A stretch of DNA of 64,000 nt, taken from positions 1,674,001-1,738,000 of the forward strand of contig NZ_CP131601.1 of the NCBI RefSeq assembly GCF_030685535.1. The letters run 5' to 3'. Under the pieces are notes generated by a model. It saw only the letters and a program-made list of their open reading frames with translations, ran no database searches and was not told the DNA's origin. This DNA is from Photobacterium leiognathi. Lineage in GTDB: Bacteria; Pseudomonadota; Gammaproteobacteria; Enterobacterales; Vibrionaceae. The first letter of the stretch is position 1, and each line of letters starts with the position of its first letter. This document shows, piece by piece, positions 9,476 through 20,363 of this stretch. The translations under genes and the position numbers were made by a program.

Positions 9476-12400
9476 TTAACTAGTCGGTCGTGAATTTAGA
9501 TTAAGAATCGTTAGTTCTCGTAAAGCGACTGAAAATTTAGCAAATTCATGGGCATTCCCTACCTTAAATTCCGCTAATACACTATCCCATCGATGAATTG
9601 CTTTCTTATGTTGCTCCATCCATAAGGCAATGCTCTCCTCTGGCTCTGCTTTACTTGTCATCAGAACAGCCGTGGTAAGTTGACGTTGTTGCCAGTCCAA
9701 ATCTTCTCTAAACGATGCTCTCGCTAACGCTTGCCAGTTATTCTCTACACTTTGATTTTGAATTTGCTTTAAGAACCAATGTAAAGACAGCTTTGCCCCT
9801 AGTACAAAGTAGACACGGGCAATATGTGATGTATCCACTTCCATCGTTTTAGCTATTTGTGCTATATCCATTGCTGAATACAAACTTGTTAACCGTGCAA
9901 TGTTTTTGGCAAGCTGATCAGGTACGCCTTGATCTATCATCTCTTTGGCTTGTTGCTCATGTTCAATGACTTCTTGCGTTACAAGGTAACTATCTAGATG
10001 ATGGCGAAGTTGTTCAACAAAGGGTTGATAGAAGACTATTTGTTGCTCTATTCCTAGCTTGTGCTCCCTATTACGTAGAAACCATCGTGTTACTCGTCGC
10101 AACATGCGTCTTGAACGATAAAGCATTTCATATTGGATTTGTGCAGAGACTTTATTATCCAAATCCCGAATATCACTAAACAGTTCGTCAAAATTAAAGA
10201 TCTCTCGTCCTATTGAATAAGAAGCGGAGATGTCATTAATGGTTGCCCCCGTTTCTTCTTGTAAACGAGTGACAAAGTTACACCCCATCTCATTTGACAT
10301 TTGGTTCGCTAATGAGGTCGCAATCAGTTCTCGGCGCAAAGGATGTTGTTCCATCTGCATACGATAGTTATCTTGCAAAAATCGGGGGAAATAAGCAGGC
10401 AATAATCGGGAATGATATGGATCGCTCGCGATATCATGATTTACAAGCTTTTCTTTTAATACCATCTTTCCGTAAGCCACCAGCACTGCTATTTCAGGCC
10501 GCGTAAGCCCTATGCCAGATTTTTCTCGCTCTGCTAATGCTTCATCATCAGGTAAATATTCCAAACTGCGATCTAACTTACCATGACGCTCTAATTGGTG
10601 GATAAAACGGGTCTGCTCCTTGAGTAATTGAACTTGTTGTTGCTCAGTCACCGATATGGATTCACTTTGCCGATAAGCATCATCGAGGACAATCTCACTG
10701 ACTTCATCTTCCATATTTTCTAAGATTGTATTGCGTTGCTTAAATGTCATTTCATCAGCTGAAACTAAACTATTAAGTAAGATCTTAATGTTTACTTCAT
10801 TATCTGAGCAGTCCACGCCACCCACATTATCAATAAAGTCGGTATTTACACGTCCACCAGCCTTAGCAAACTCAACCCGACCTAGTTGTGTAAAGCCAAG
10901 ATTACCGCCTTCTCCGACAATTTTGGCTCTGAGTTGTTCACCATCAACACGTAAAGCATCATTAGCACGATCACCAACATCGGTATGAGTTTCTTTACTT
11001 GATTTGATATAAGTGCCAATACCGCCATTCCACAATAAATCTACATCCATTTGTAAAATTAAGTGAATTAACTCATTGGGTGTACAACTTTGTTTTCGCG
11101 TTTGTAGCAAGGTTTGTACTGCTGGAACAAGTTTGATCGCTTTGCTTTTACGAGAGAAGATCGCACCACCTTCTGAAAACAATTTTCGATCATAATCGTC
11201 CCAACTGGATCGTGGTAATTCAAATAAGCGCTTTCTCTCTTGCCAACTAACCGTTACATCTGGATCCGGATCGATAAAAATATGTTGATGGTTAAAAGCG
11301 GCCACTAAGCGAATGTGCTTAGATAACAACATACCGTTACCAAACACATCACCTGCCATATCACCTATACCAATGCAGCTAAAATCCGTGGTTTGGCAAT
11401 CAACACCTATTTCCCTGAAGTGACGTTTAACTGACTCCCATGCACCTTTAGCGGTAATGCCCATTTTCTTATGGTCATAGCCGTTAGAGCCACCAGAAGC
11501 AAAGGCATCACCCAACCAAAAGTCATAATCAGCCGCTAATGAATTCGCGATATCTGAAAACGTTGCCGTTCCTTTATCCGCAGCAACAACCAAATAAGGA
11601 TCGTCTTCATCATGGCAAACAACATTGGCTGGTGGCTGACAATGACCATCAATGACGTTATCGGTTACATCTAATAAGCCGCAAATAAAGCGTTTATAAC
11701 AAGCTTTACCTTCCGTTAAGATCTCTTCTCGTGTTGTTAATTGCGGCTGACGCTTACAAATAAAACCGCCTTTAGCCCCAACAGGCACAATAACGGTATT
11801 TTTTACTTGCTGCGCTTTAACCAAGCCTAATATCTCGGTACGGTAATCTTCTTGCCTATCAGACCAACGAAGGCCACCACGTGCGACCTTTCCACCGCGT
11901 AAATGGACGCCTTCAAAGTTAGGTGAATAAACAAAAATCTCGTAATTAGGTACAGGAGCAGGAATTTCAGGTATTGCGGTTGGGTTTAATTTCAGAGATA
12001 ACCAAGGTTTAGGCTTACCTTGTTCTGTTTTTTGGTAAAAATTGGTCCGTAACGTTGCTAATATCAGATCCATATAGCGACGAATGATCCTATCATCATC
12101 AAGGCTTTCTACATCTTCCAAGCTTTCGATGATCAGTTTGATCAAACTTTGCTCTGCTTTCTCACTATATTTAAAGCTTGGATCAAAACGAAGTTTAAAC
12201 AAAGACACCAGATTACAAGCAAGTTCGCAATGGTTATTCAATGTATCTTCTATGTATTGCTGGCTAAATGGAAAGCCGACTTGCCGCATATAACGGGCAT
12301 AACTACGTAAAATGGTAATTTCTCGCCCTGATAAGCCAGAGCGAAGTACCAATCGGTTAAAGCCATCACTCTCTAACTCTCCGTGCCAAATATCAGAAAA

Positions 12401-14299
12401 TGCATCTTGGAATCTATCTCTGGCTTCTGATAAATCAAAGTCATTTGCTACATGGTGCAACATGGCAAAATCTAAGATCCAATTCACCACGCCATCTGCT
12501 GTGATCACTTGATATGGCGACTCACCTATAACTCGCAGGCCTAAATTCTCAAGCATGGGCATAACATCAGATAGATGAATAGGCTCATTTCGATGAAACA
12601 GTTTTAGCTTCACCGCGGTAGAATCTGCAGACTCTTCTTGAGGCCGATAAAACAACATACCTAGCTTATTATTTTCATCTAGCCTTTCGAGCTGAAGTAC
12701 ATCAGCCACCGCAGATCCAGGTAACATTTGCTCTTTATACGAACGAGGGAATGCTTTGGAATAGTTTTTAGCAATGGGGATCCCTTTGCTTTCACCGAAA
12801 TTAGCCACGAGCGACTGAGTGATGCGATCTTCCCATGAAGCTACTGCAACACCTAAGTTATGCTCGATGGATTTCACATCAATATCAAAGTTATTATTTG
12901 GTACACGAACAATATAGTGGGTTCTTGCAAGCGGGCTGACTGAAAAGAAAGTGGTGAACTCAACGGTTTGGCTCGATCCTAAATAATCTTTTAATACTGT
13001 TTGGATCTTCCGTCTTAATTCAGTGTCATACCGCTCTTTGGCAACATACACCATACATGAAAAAAAACGCCCAAAAGGATCCCGCCTTACAAACAATCTG
13101 AGTAAGTCCCGATCCTGCATCCGTACAACCCCCATCCCGACATCAAGCATCTCTTCTTCTTTGGCTTGAATTAGCTCATCTCTTGGATAGGTTTCTAATA
13201 CATTATTTAATGCTTTCCATGAGTGAGAACCCTCTGGATAACTACTTGCTGCTAAGATCCGTTTTACGCGATTGCGAATCAAGGGTATGTGCATTGCCGT
13301 TTGATGATAAGCAGTTGAGGCATATAAACCGATAAAACGATGTTCGCCAATCACATTCCCCTTACGGTCAAAACGTTTGATACCAACGTAATCAATATAA
13401 GCAGGACGATGAATGCGAGATTTGGCGTTACTTTTGGTAAGGATCAATAAATCAGGCTTTTGCGCTTCAATACGAGCAGACTCAGGTAAGCTTGATAAAT
13501 TTAACGGACGAGCATGACGAAGCTTCTTTAGTAACCCTAAGCCTAGTTCTTTGGTCGGGGTTAATTGATAATCCCCTTGAATCGGTTTCAAGTCATAACA
13601 GTGATAGCCCATGAAGGTAAAGTTATGATCCGCTACCCACTCTAAAAATTCGATCGCTTCTTCACAATATTGTTCTTCTACTGGTAATTGGGCGACTCTC
13701 AGCTCTTTGATGATTTGATACATCTTGTTTTGCATTGATTGCCAATCAGCGACTACTAATTCAATGTCTTTCAATACCGCCTCTAGCTCATCACGTAGCG
13801 AGGCCATTTCTTCTTTCTTGGTTAAGCGATCCACTTCAATATGGAAAAGAGTCTGTAGCTCGCCGTTATCGCCACAAGCTTTAATTATATTGTTTTTATT
13901 ATCTCGCTCGAAATGGTAAGGCCCATTGAGCATCAAGTGACTAGTAATATCAAGGCGATTTAATGTCATACGAACAGAGTCAACCAGAAATGGCTTATCT
14001 GGCATGACGATTTCAACCACAGTATGAGTCGACTTCCAACCATGACGACTTAATGTTGGGTTATAAACACGAACTGATATTTTATCTGGCTTATTTTTAA
14101 CAAGATGATGCCATAAACTCAGTACAGCACCATAGAGATCAGATTCATTACGTTGTAGTAAATCATCTTCAGCAAGTTGATTTAAAAGGCGTTTAGCAAA
14201 GACATCCACTAAAGGTTGTTGCGCACTGTCTACTTTTGTTTTGATCAATCCATAAACTTTATCAAGTAAAACAGGAACAACATTTTCAGGTGCATTCAT
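9476..14299 (-). CDS. gdhB: NAD-dependent glutamate dehydrogenase, 180-kDa class
   Basis: A 1607-residue enzyme, the usual length for the large NAD-GDH family of proteobacteria and actinomycetes. It oxidises glutamate to 2-oxoglutarate and ammonia, mainly for glutamate catabolism. The N-terminal ~700 residues are the ACT/PAS-like regulatory region. The catalytic domain shows LRGGKVARGGLRWSDR, VPVGAKGGFICKR with the active-site lysine, DKGTATFSD, and GIGDMAGDVFGNGMLLS of the nucleotide-binding half. A long helical C-terminal region follows. It is monocistronic by spacing. The symbol follows Pseudomonas usage. Confidence 0.95.
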   Translation of the reverse strand: MNAPENVVPVLLDKVYGLIKTKVDSAQQPLVDVFAKRLLNQLAEDDLLQRNESDLYGAVLSLWHHLVKNKPDKISVRVYNPTLSRHGWKSTHTVVEIVMPDKPFLVDSVRMTLNRLDITSHLMLNGPYHFERDNKNNIIKACGDNGELQTLFHIEVDRLTKKEEMASLRDELEAVLKDIELVVADWQSMQNKMYQIIKELRVAQLPVEEQYCEEAIEFLEWVADHNFTFMGYHCYDLKPIQGDYQLTPTKELGLGLLKKLRHARPLNLSSLPESARIEAQKPDLLILTKSNAKSRIHRPAYIDYVGIKRFDRKGNVIGEHRFIGLYASTAYHQTAMHIPLIRNRVKRILAASSYPEGSHSWKALNNVLETYPRDELIQAKEEEMLDVGMGVVRMQDRDLLRLFVRRDPFGRFFSCMVYVAKERYDTELRRKIQTVLKDYLGSSQTVEFTTFFSVSPLARTHYIVRVPNNNFDIDVKSIEHNLGVAVASWEDRITQSLVANFGESKGIPIAKNYSKAFPRSYKEQMLPGSAVADVLQLERLDENNKLGMLFYRPQEESADSTAVKLKLFHRNEPIHLSDVMPMLENLGLRVIGESPYQVITADGVVNWILDFAMLHHVANDFDLSEARDRFQDAFSDIWHGELESDGFNRLVLRSGLSGREITILRSYARYMRQVGFPFSQQYIEDTLNNHCELACNLVSLFKLRFDPSFKYSEKAEQSLIKLIIESLEDVESLDDDRIIRRYMDLILATLRTNFYQKTEQGKPKPWLSLKLNPTAIPEIPAPVPNYEIFVYSPNFEGVHLRGGKVARGGLRWSDRQEDYRTEILGLVKAQQVKNTVIVPVGAKGGFICKRQPQLTTREEILTEGKACYKRFICGLLDVTDNVIDGHCQPPANVVCHDEDDPYLVVAADKGTATFSDIANSLAADYDFWLGDAFASGGSNGYDHKKMGITAKGAWESVKRHFREIGVDCQTTDFSCIGIGDMAGDVFGNGMLLSKHIRLVAAFNHQHIFIDPDPDVTVSWQERKRLFELPRSSWDDYDRKLFSEGGAIFSRKSKAIKLVPAVQTLLQTRKQSCTPNELIHLILQMDVDLLWNGGIGTYIKSSKETHTDVGDRANDALRVDGEQLRAKIVGEGGNLGFTQLGRVEFAKAGGRVNTDFIDNVGGVDCSDNEVNIKILLNSLVSADEMTFKQRNTILENMEDEVSEIVLDDAYRQSESISVTEQQQVQLLKEQTRFIHQLERHGKLDRSLEYLPDDEALAEREKSGIGLTRPEIAVLVAYGKMVLKEKLVNHDIASDPYHSRLLPAYFPRFLQDNYRMQMEQHPLRRELIATSLANQMSNEMGCNFVTRLQEETGATINDISASYSIGREIFNFDELFSDIRDLDNKVSAQIQYEMLYRSRRMLRRVTRWFLRNREHKLGIEQQIVFYQPFVEQLRHHLDSYLVTQEVIEHEQQAKEMIDQGVPDQLAKNIARLTSLYSAMDIAQIAKTMEVDTSHIARVYFVLGAKLSLHWFLKQIQNQSVENNWQALARASFREDLDWQQRQLTTAVLMTSKAEPEESIALWMEQHKKAIHRWDSVLAEFKVGNAHEFAKFSVALRELTILNLNSRPTS

Positions 14300-14457
14300 A
14301 ATGAAAAACCCCTATTTATTATTATCTTATATAAGTATAGATAAGGATTTTCTTGGAAGTGTTTCGAAAAAAATACATCACTGCATTTTGCTAATGATAT
14401 ATCTTGATTAAAAAAGATTGGGAAATGAGTGAGAGCTAATACAGCTAAAAGTACAGA

Positions 14458-14682
14458 TTAATCAGAAAGTTTAGTTAACGTCGTAAGCTTATTATTCTCA
14501 TCGACAGCTACTTGAAAACGCCCTTTAACCCCCATTTGGGTCAGGAATGGTCGTAGTCTTACTGCTGGGAGTTGAAGTTTTAAACCGTTTTCTGTCATCA
14601 CAACCACACTGCTGGCAGCGCCTGAATAATGCTGAAGAAAAGTTTGATAAGTAATATTTACACGAAAAATAAAACTACGCAT
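14458..14682 (-). CDS. DUF2835 family protein
   Basis: A 74-residue protein (MRSFIFRVNITYQTFL..., then VRLRPFLTQMGVKGRF and DENNK) that matches the small DUF2835 family. I choose the ATG at 14682 because AGGGA lies just upstream and because the longer frame from 14733 would run through the pepN terminator. It sits between pepN and gdhB as in Vibrio. Function unknown; probably cytoplasmic. Confidence 0.85.
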   Translation of the reverse strand: MRSFIFRVNITYQTFLQHYSGAASSVVVMTENGLKLQLPAVRLRPFLTQMGVKGRFQVAVDENNKLTTLTKLSD

Positions 14683-14718
14683 GTTCCCTACTGTACATAT
14701 CCATTTATTATTAAAAGA

Positions 14719-14754
14719 AAAGCCAAGCATCAAAGATATTGAATACTTGGCTTT
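14719..14754 (-). terminator. Terminator after pepN
   Basis: AAAGCCAAG and CTTGGCTTT form a 9-bp stem with a ~19-base loop. On the minus strand it is followed by TCTTTT. It lies ~20 bases past the pepN stop. Confidence 0.7.
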
Positions 14755-14774
14755 ATGTTTTAGCTAATCACAGA

Positions 14775-17399
14775 TTATTGCTCAAGCGCTTTTTGCACTT
14801 TCTCAAACAGATCTTTCGCTAAGTTATCTAATACCGATAACTTCTCAAGCTCGCTACGCATTAATTGCTGACGTGCTTCATCGTATTGGCGATACTTTAA
14901 GAACGGTTCAATCAAACGTGAAGCCACTTGTGGGTTACTGGTATTTAACGCCGTTAGAATTTCAGTTAAGAACGCATAACCTGAACCATCTTTCGCATGG
15001 AAACGTGCTGGGTTATTAGCACAGAAACTTGCTACTAAACTACGAGTACGATTCGGATTCTTCAAGCTAAATGCAGGATGATTCATGGTGTTACGTACAT
15101 TTTCCAATGCGTTTTCAGCAGGATTTGTACCTTGTAACATGAACCATTTATCCATCACTAGGCCATCATGCGTCCACTTATCGCTAAAATCAGCCATTTG
15201 TGCTTCACGACAAGGCAATTGCGCATTGTTAGCTGCAGACATCGCTGCCATGGTATCAGTCATATTATCTGCAGCAGCATATTGCGCAGTAACCAAGTCA
15301 TTGCCTGTTGCTGTATGTGCTAGGTAAGACAAGCACTTATTACGTAACGCACGTTTTGCCATTGCAGCATGATCTAAACTGTATTCGCCTTGCGCTAAGC
15401 TACGGTAAATCGCCAGTAACTCATCTTCCATATCAGTTGCTAAGATTTGAGTTAACGCACCAACAACCGCATTAATCGCATCTACATCTACTTGCTTATA
15501 CCAGCCAGCAATTTCATTTTCGCTTGGCAGAGTTAGCATTTCGGCAATAAACGCAGGATCTAGATTTTCATCAAGTAATGCACCACGGAATGCATCTACA
15601 ACGGCTTCTGGTAGTTCTACAGCATTACCTGCCTGAACCACAGCAACGTTTTTCCGAATGTATTTCGCTAGTAGCATTTGACCAGCATCCCAACGCGCAA
15701 ACTCGTTACGTGCGTGGATCATCAAGAAGATCAATTCTTGATCTGAGTAGTCATATTCTAAGATCACTGGCGCTGAGAATTCACGAAGCATGGAAATCAC
15801 AGGTTGTTCAGCAACATTTTCAAATACGAAAGTTTGCTCTTCTTCTTTAACATCTAATACGTTGTGAACAGGCTTACCGTTAGATTGCAGTGCAATTACC
15901 TCACCTTTGCTATCGTAAAGCTCGATATCAAATGGAATGTGCAGCGGTAGTTTCTCTTCCTGTCCTGCTGTTGGTGGTGTTTGCTGTTTAACAGTGACGC
16001 TGTAACTCTTGTTATCTGCATCATAAGCAGTTTCTACTGCTACAACAGGCGTACCCGCTTGGCTATACCAACGACGGAAACGAGATAAATCAATACCTGA
16101 TGCATTTTCCATGGCTTGAACAAAATCGTCACAAGTTGCTGCAGTGCCATCATGACATTCAAAGTACAACTTCATACCTGCTTGGAAATTCGCTTCACCT
16201 AATAAGGTGTGCATCATGCGGATCACTTCGCTACCCTTTTCATACACAGTTAATGTGTAGAAGTTATTCATCTCAATCACTTTTTCAGGACGAATTGGGT
16301 GCGACATTGGACCACGATCTTCTGCAAACTGAGGACCACGCACAATACGTACATTAGCAATACGATTTACAGGACGAGAGCCAAGATCTGATGAGAACTC
16401 TTGATCACGGAATACCGTTAAACCTTCTTTTAGGCTTAACTGGAACCAATCACGACAAGTCACACGGTTACAGGTCCAGTTATGGAAGTATTCGTGACCG
16501 ATAACCGCTTCAATACCTTGATAATCACTATCTGTTGCTGTTTTTGGATTGGCTAATACAAACTTAGAGTTAAAGACATTCAGACCTTTGTTTTCCATTG
16601 CGCCCATGTTGAAGAAATCAACGGCCACAATCATGTAGATATCTAAATCGTATTCAAGACCAAAACGCTCTTCATCCCACTTCATTGAATTTTTCAATGA
16701 AGTCATAGCGTAATCTGCGCGATCAAGGTTGCCTTTATCAACGAAGATTTCTAATTCTACGTTACGACCACTCATGGTTGTGTAGTTATCACGTAAAACG
16801 TCAAAGTCACAAGCTACTAGCGCGAAAAGGTAAGATGGTTTTGGGAATGGGTCTTGCCATTGAACCCAGTGGCGACCATTATCTAAATCACCTTCGGCAA
16901 TACGGTTACCATTGCTTAATAAGAAAGGAAATGCTGCTTTATCTGCAATGATCTTAGTGGTAAAACGCGCAAGCACATCTGGACGATCAAGGTAGTAAGT
17001 AATACGACGGAAACCTTCCGCTTCACATTGGGTACAGAAACCACCACCCGACTTATATAAACCTTCTAAAGCCGTGTTAGCTTCAGGGTTAATCATGGTT
17101 ACGATAGTTAAATCAAATTCAGCCGGAAGATCTGATAACACTAAATGTCCATCTTCTTTCGCATACGCTGACCATGCTTCTCCATTAACAGTAACACTGA
17201 CCAATTCTAATTCATCACCGTCTAACACTAATTTCGCATCAGCGTTATCACCCATACGAACCACTTTACTTTGTGCCGTTACTTGGGTTTTGGTGTCATT
17301 AAGATCAAACGTTAAATCGATATCCGTAATGGTGTAATCAGGCTTACGGTAATCAGAACGGTATTTTGCGGTAGGCTGTGTAGACGTCTGCTCTGTCAT
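14775..17399 (-). CDS. pepN: Aminopeptidase N (M1 metallopeptidase)
   Basis: An 874-residue cytoplasmic zinc aminopeptidase with broad N-terminal specificity. The exopeptidase motif GAMEN lies near residue 260 and the zinc motif HEYFHNW near 298, followed by the third ligand Glu in the LKEGLTVF segment. The C-terminal ~430 residues are the DUF3458 Ig-like and helical ARM-like region. The length is close to that of E. coli PepN. The ribosome site AAGGAAA precedes the ATG. Confidence 0.97.
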   Translation of the reverse strand: MTEQTSTQPTAKYRSDYRKPDYTITDIDLTFDLNDTKTQVTAQSKVVRMGDNADAKLVLDGDELELVSVTVNGEAWSAYAKEDGHLVLSDLPAEFDLTIVTMINPEANTALEGLYKSGGGFCTQCEAEGFRRITYYLDRPDVLARFTTKIIADKAAFPFLLSNGNRIAEGDLDNGRHWVQWQDPFPKPSYLFALVACDFDVLRDNYTTMSGRNVELEIFVDKGNLDRADYAMTSLKNSMKWDEERFGLEYDLDIYMIVAVDFFNMGAMENKGLNVFNSKFVLANPKTATDSDYQGIEAVIGHEYFHNWTCNRVTCRDWFQLSLKEGLTVFRDQEFSSDLGSRPVNRIANVRIVRGPQFAEDRGPMSHPIRPEKVIEMNNFYTLTVYEKGSEVIRMMHTLLGEANFQAGMKLYFECHDGTAATCDDFVQAMENASGIDLSRFRRWYSQAGTPVVAVETAYDADNKSYSVTVKQQTPPTAGQEEKLPLHIPFDIELYDSKGEVIALQSNGKPVHNVLDVKEEEQTFVFENVAEQPVISMLREFSAPVILEYDYSDQELIFLMIHARNEFARWDAGQMLLAKYIRKNVAVVQAGNAVELPEAVVDAFRGALLDENLDPAFIAEMLTLPSENEIAGWYKQVDVDAINAVVGALTQILATDMEDELLAIYRSLAQGEYSLDHAAMAKRALRNKCLSYLAHTATGNDLVTAQYAAADNMTDTMAAMSAANNAQLPCREAQMADFSDKWTHDGLVMDKWFMLQGTNPAENALENVRNTMNHPAFSLKNPNRTRSLVASFCANNPARFHAKDGSGYAFLTEILTALNTSNPQVASRLIEPFLKYRQYDEARQQLMRSELEKLSVLDNLAKDLFEKVQKALEQ

Positions 17400-18153
17400 T
17401 CTTATTTTCCTTGGTTAATGGTTCTACCTAACGTTGCGTTTATAGAACGACCAAATAATCAGTTTGTTTGACACTATAACGTTCAAACAAGAATTAGTAT
17501 CAACTATATACGATAGTTTTTATCTCGATCCGGCAAATACTTAGTTTTCGCAATTAACCGATTAAAAATAAAGCAAATTAAGCTGGAAACGAGATTTTTG
17601 TTTAAATAAAAAGCAGTAATTTTTAATACTCACTATTACATCAAAATCTGTAACATTGTTTTTATTACGATGAATAATCAGGTTTTACTCAACGGACACC
17701 TATTTTTGGTACAAATAATAGACAATAGTAAATGTACGTCCACGTGTTACTTTGGCGATTTAATAATCAAAATTAATGCTACAAAATTAGAGACTTCTCT
17801 GACTTAGTAAATATATCTCTTTATTTACAGTGTATTAGATAAAGCATGAATCGCACTCATAAAAAGAAAGAAAATCTGACTCTTGATTACTCATACAAAT
17901 ACCCTGTGATTCATTGTGACAATTTATGCATAAGCCATAGATTTAAAAAGCAAAGTTAGCACTTCGTCTGAGCCGCAATGAGAATGGTTATACTTGACGA
18001 ACATCACATCTTAGTTCACAATCCCAATTAACTTAAGGCTTTAATAAACTATGATTTTCATTAATCATCCTCATTTTAACTCATTGAATATTAATGAATT
18101 AACATTATCCTCATAGATTTATTATCACTTCTAATAAGTATCTACTACCAGAT
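17400..18153. other. Divergent pepN-pncB intergenic region
   Basis: About 750 bases of AT-rich DNA between two divergent genes. It must hold both promoters. I see no clear operator, hairpin or coding frame. Confidence 0.4.
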
Positions 18154-19353
18154 ATGATTAATAACAGACACAACATTAGGGTTATCGACTCCCTGCTTGA
18201 TACCGATGCTTATAAACTGCATATGCAGCAGGCTATTTTCCATCAATACCCAGACGTTGAAGCTGTGGCTGAATTCCACTGCCGAAGCGAAGAAGATCTA
18301 CGCCCATACTCTCAAGAGATCAAAGATCAAATCGCAAAAATCGCAGCACTTTCTTTTACTGAAGATGAGATCAACTACCTCTCTACATTGTCTTTTTTCA
18401 GTGCTGATTATCTTGAGTACTTACGCCACTTTCAGCTAAATGCAGACGATGTAACTATTGATGATTCTGGCGAACAACTTGCTATTACTATTCGTGGTAA
18501 ATGGCTTGATGTGATCTTATGGGAAGTGCCGCTTCTTGCCATTATTTGCGAAATCCGTTGTGCGCATCTATATCCTGATGCAACACCAGCAGATGCGATC
18601 GAACAATTAAAACAGAAAATTGAACGTTTTTACCGTAATGCGGAAGATACCGATTTAAGTGAATTTGCGCTGGTGGATTTCGGTACACGACGTCGTTTTT
18701 CTAAAGCCGTTCATCATGAAGTTGTTGATTATCTAAAAGACAACATGCCTGAGTTTAAAGGTACATCTAACTACTACCTTGCATTTACACGTAACTTAAC
18801 ACCAGTAGGTACTCAAGCGCATGAATGGTTCCAAGCTCACCAACAATTAGCTGGTGAACTTGCCGATTCTCAGCAACTTGCATTAAATCGTTGGTTGCAA
18901 GAGTACCCAAATGATTTAGGTATTGCCCTTACCGACTGCATCAATATGGATGCATTCCTTCGTGATTTCGATAAGCGTTTATCAGAGCGTTTTGTTGGTC
19001 TTCGTCACGATAGTGGTGATCCAATTTCTTGGGGTGAAAAAGCTATCGCCCATTACAAGTCATTGGGTATTGATCCTAAAACAAAATCATTGGTGTTCTC
19101 AGATAGCTTAACGCTTGATAAAGCACTTGCAATCTTCAAACACTTCAACCATCAAATCAATGTGAGTTTTGGTATTGGTACACAATTAACGTGCGACCTA
19201 CCCAATGTTAAAACACTAAATGTTGTTTTAAAGCTGACTGAATGTGAAGGTCGACCTGTTGCAAAAATCTCGGACGAACCAGGTAAAAGTATCTGTCGTG
19301 ATGAGGATTATTTAGATCAGTTACGATCTGCGTTCAATCTCGCAAATCAATAA
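18154..19353 (+). CDS. pncB: Nicotinate phosphoribosyltransferase
   Basis: A 399-residue enzyme of NAD salvage that joins nicotinate and PRPP to nicotinate mononucleotide. [14 protein letters not shown] at the N terminus, the DFGTRRRFS segment, GTSNYYLA and the phosphate-binding LRHDSGDP are diagnostic. The conserved His of the autophosphorylation step lies in the KAVHHEV stretch. Length equals that of E. coli PncB (400). The ribosome site before the ATG is weak. Confidence 0.96.
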   Translation: MINNRHNIRVIDSLLDTDAYKLHMQQAIFHQYPDVEAVAEFHCRSEEDLRPYSQEIKDQIAKIAALSFTEDEINYLSTLSFFSADYLEYLRHFQLNADDVTIDDSGEQLAITIRGKWLDVILWEVPLLAIICEIRCAHLYPDATPADAIEQLKQKIERFYRNAEDTDLSEFALVDFGTRRRFSKAVHHEVVDYLKDNMPEFKGTSNYYLAFTRNLTPVGTQAHEWFQAHQQLAGELADSQQLALNRWLQEYPNDLGIALTDCINMDAFLRDFDKRLSERFVGLRHDSGDPISWGEKAIAHYKSLGIDPKTKSLVFSDSLTLDKALAIFKHFNHQINVSFGIGTQLTCDLPNVKTLNVVLKLTECEGRPVAKISDEPGKSICRDEDYLDQLRSAFNLANQ

Positions 19354-19373
19354 CGATCTTATTTAGACATAAA

Positions 19374-19413
19374 AAAGGCGAACAACTCATAAATGGTGTT
19401 CGCCTTTCTTTTT
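19374..19413 (+). terminator. Terminator after pncB
   Basis: AAAGGCGAACA...TGTTCGCCTTT stem followed by CTTTTT, ~20 bases past the pncB stop. The A-run on its other side could also let it stop transcripts from the left-facing gene. Confidence 0.85.
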
Positions 19414-19492
19414 GGTATTCAGCTTTAGCTGCAATAGAATCGCTATCCAATATTTTCTGTCGTAACTTACCCTAATCATTTACTGTTTTCGA

Positions 19493-20158
19493 TTATTCTC
19501 GTTGTAGAATCGCTTCCATACCAAAATGGGTGTTGGTTAACATTAATGTATCATTACTAGTTAATTCAAATTCTGAATCATGCTGACCATCTTCATAAAG
19601 CAGAACTAACTGATTGTCTTCAATATAGTAAATGCCTCGATGCTCTTTTGATTTGCCTTTGTCATTCGACACTTCAGCCGAAAATAAAAAGTCAGGGCGA
19701 AGCGTTAGCGATAACTCTGAAATACTCTGATCGACATCTACGCCTGAGATTGCAGATGTTTTCCAGTTACCAGGCAAATTCTCAGGTGCGAGTTTAGTAA
19801 ACCTAGCTCCATCTAAAACGAATTGGTTATAACTCAGCATATAAGTATGCATTTGATCTTCTTCATTTTCTGTCATGAAGGTAATGTTGGTTTCATCAAT
19901 ATTATACTCTCCAGCCAACTGCTCTATTTTTCCATCAATACGCAATAGACGCATAGCAAACTGATAATCTGATTTAAATTGAACATGCATTGCGCGGTAA
20001 TTTTCACCTTCACTTTCTACACCAGCTTCTGTGCTACTAAACCAATACCAATTACCAAGTAAAAATGGGTAATCAAATTCTGTTATGTCATCAGCAATCG
20101 TTGGACGGCTAAATGTACTAAGCGCGAATAATACAACAATAAAGAATAGCTTTTTCAT
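19493..20158 (-). CDS. Periplasmic protein of unknown function with an apparent internal duplication
   Basis: A 221-residue protein with a clear signal peptide (MKKLFFIVVLFALSTFSRPTIADD). I do not recognise a named family. The mature part appears to be two related beta-rich units: residues ~33-125 (LLGNWYWFSS ... FTKLAP) and ~126-221 (LPGNWKTSAI ... AILQRE). Each begins with a GNW motif, continues with a charged strand pattern and ends in alternating hydrophobic strands, reminiscent of lipocalin-like barrels. This is a visual inference. A good ribosome site (GGGGAAG) precedes the ATG. It faces pncB and follows prc with a terminator between. Confidence 0.75.
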   Translation of the reverse strand: MKKLFFIVVLFALSTFSRPTIADDITEFDYPFLLGNWYWFSSTEAGVESEGENYRAMHVQFKSDYQFAMRLLRIDGKIEQLAGEYNIDETNITFMTENEEDQMHTYMLSYNQFVLDGARFTKLAPENLPGNWKTSAISGVDVDQSISELSLTLRPDFLFSAEVSNDKGKSKEHRGIYYIEDNQLVLLYEDGQHDSEFELTSNDTLMLTNTHFGMEAILQRE

Positions 20159-20301
20159 AGGCTTCCCCTGTTACCAGAACAAAGTGCTTGTACTTTAAAG
20201 CTAGTTGGGAAAGCTGTTTCGCGATGAAAAATATGTGAAAGATCACATTCCAATGTGCAACATGTCTTAGAGGTGAGATTGTTTCTGTAACTGAGAGGTA
20301 A

Positions 20302-20328
20302 GAAAAAAGCGCTCCGAAGAGCGCTTTA
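20302..20328 (-). terminator. Terminator after prc
   Basis: AAAGCGCTC-CGAA-GAGCGCTTT is a compact GC-rich hairpin. On the minus strand it is followed by TTTTCTT. It lies ~35 bases past the prc stop. Confidence 0.88.
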
Positions 20329-20363
20329 TAATCAGCGTGTTGCTTTGCAATATTACTTTATTA

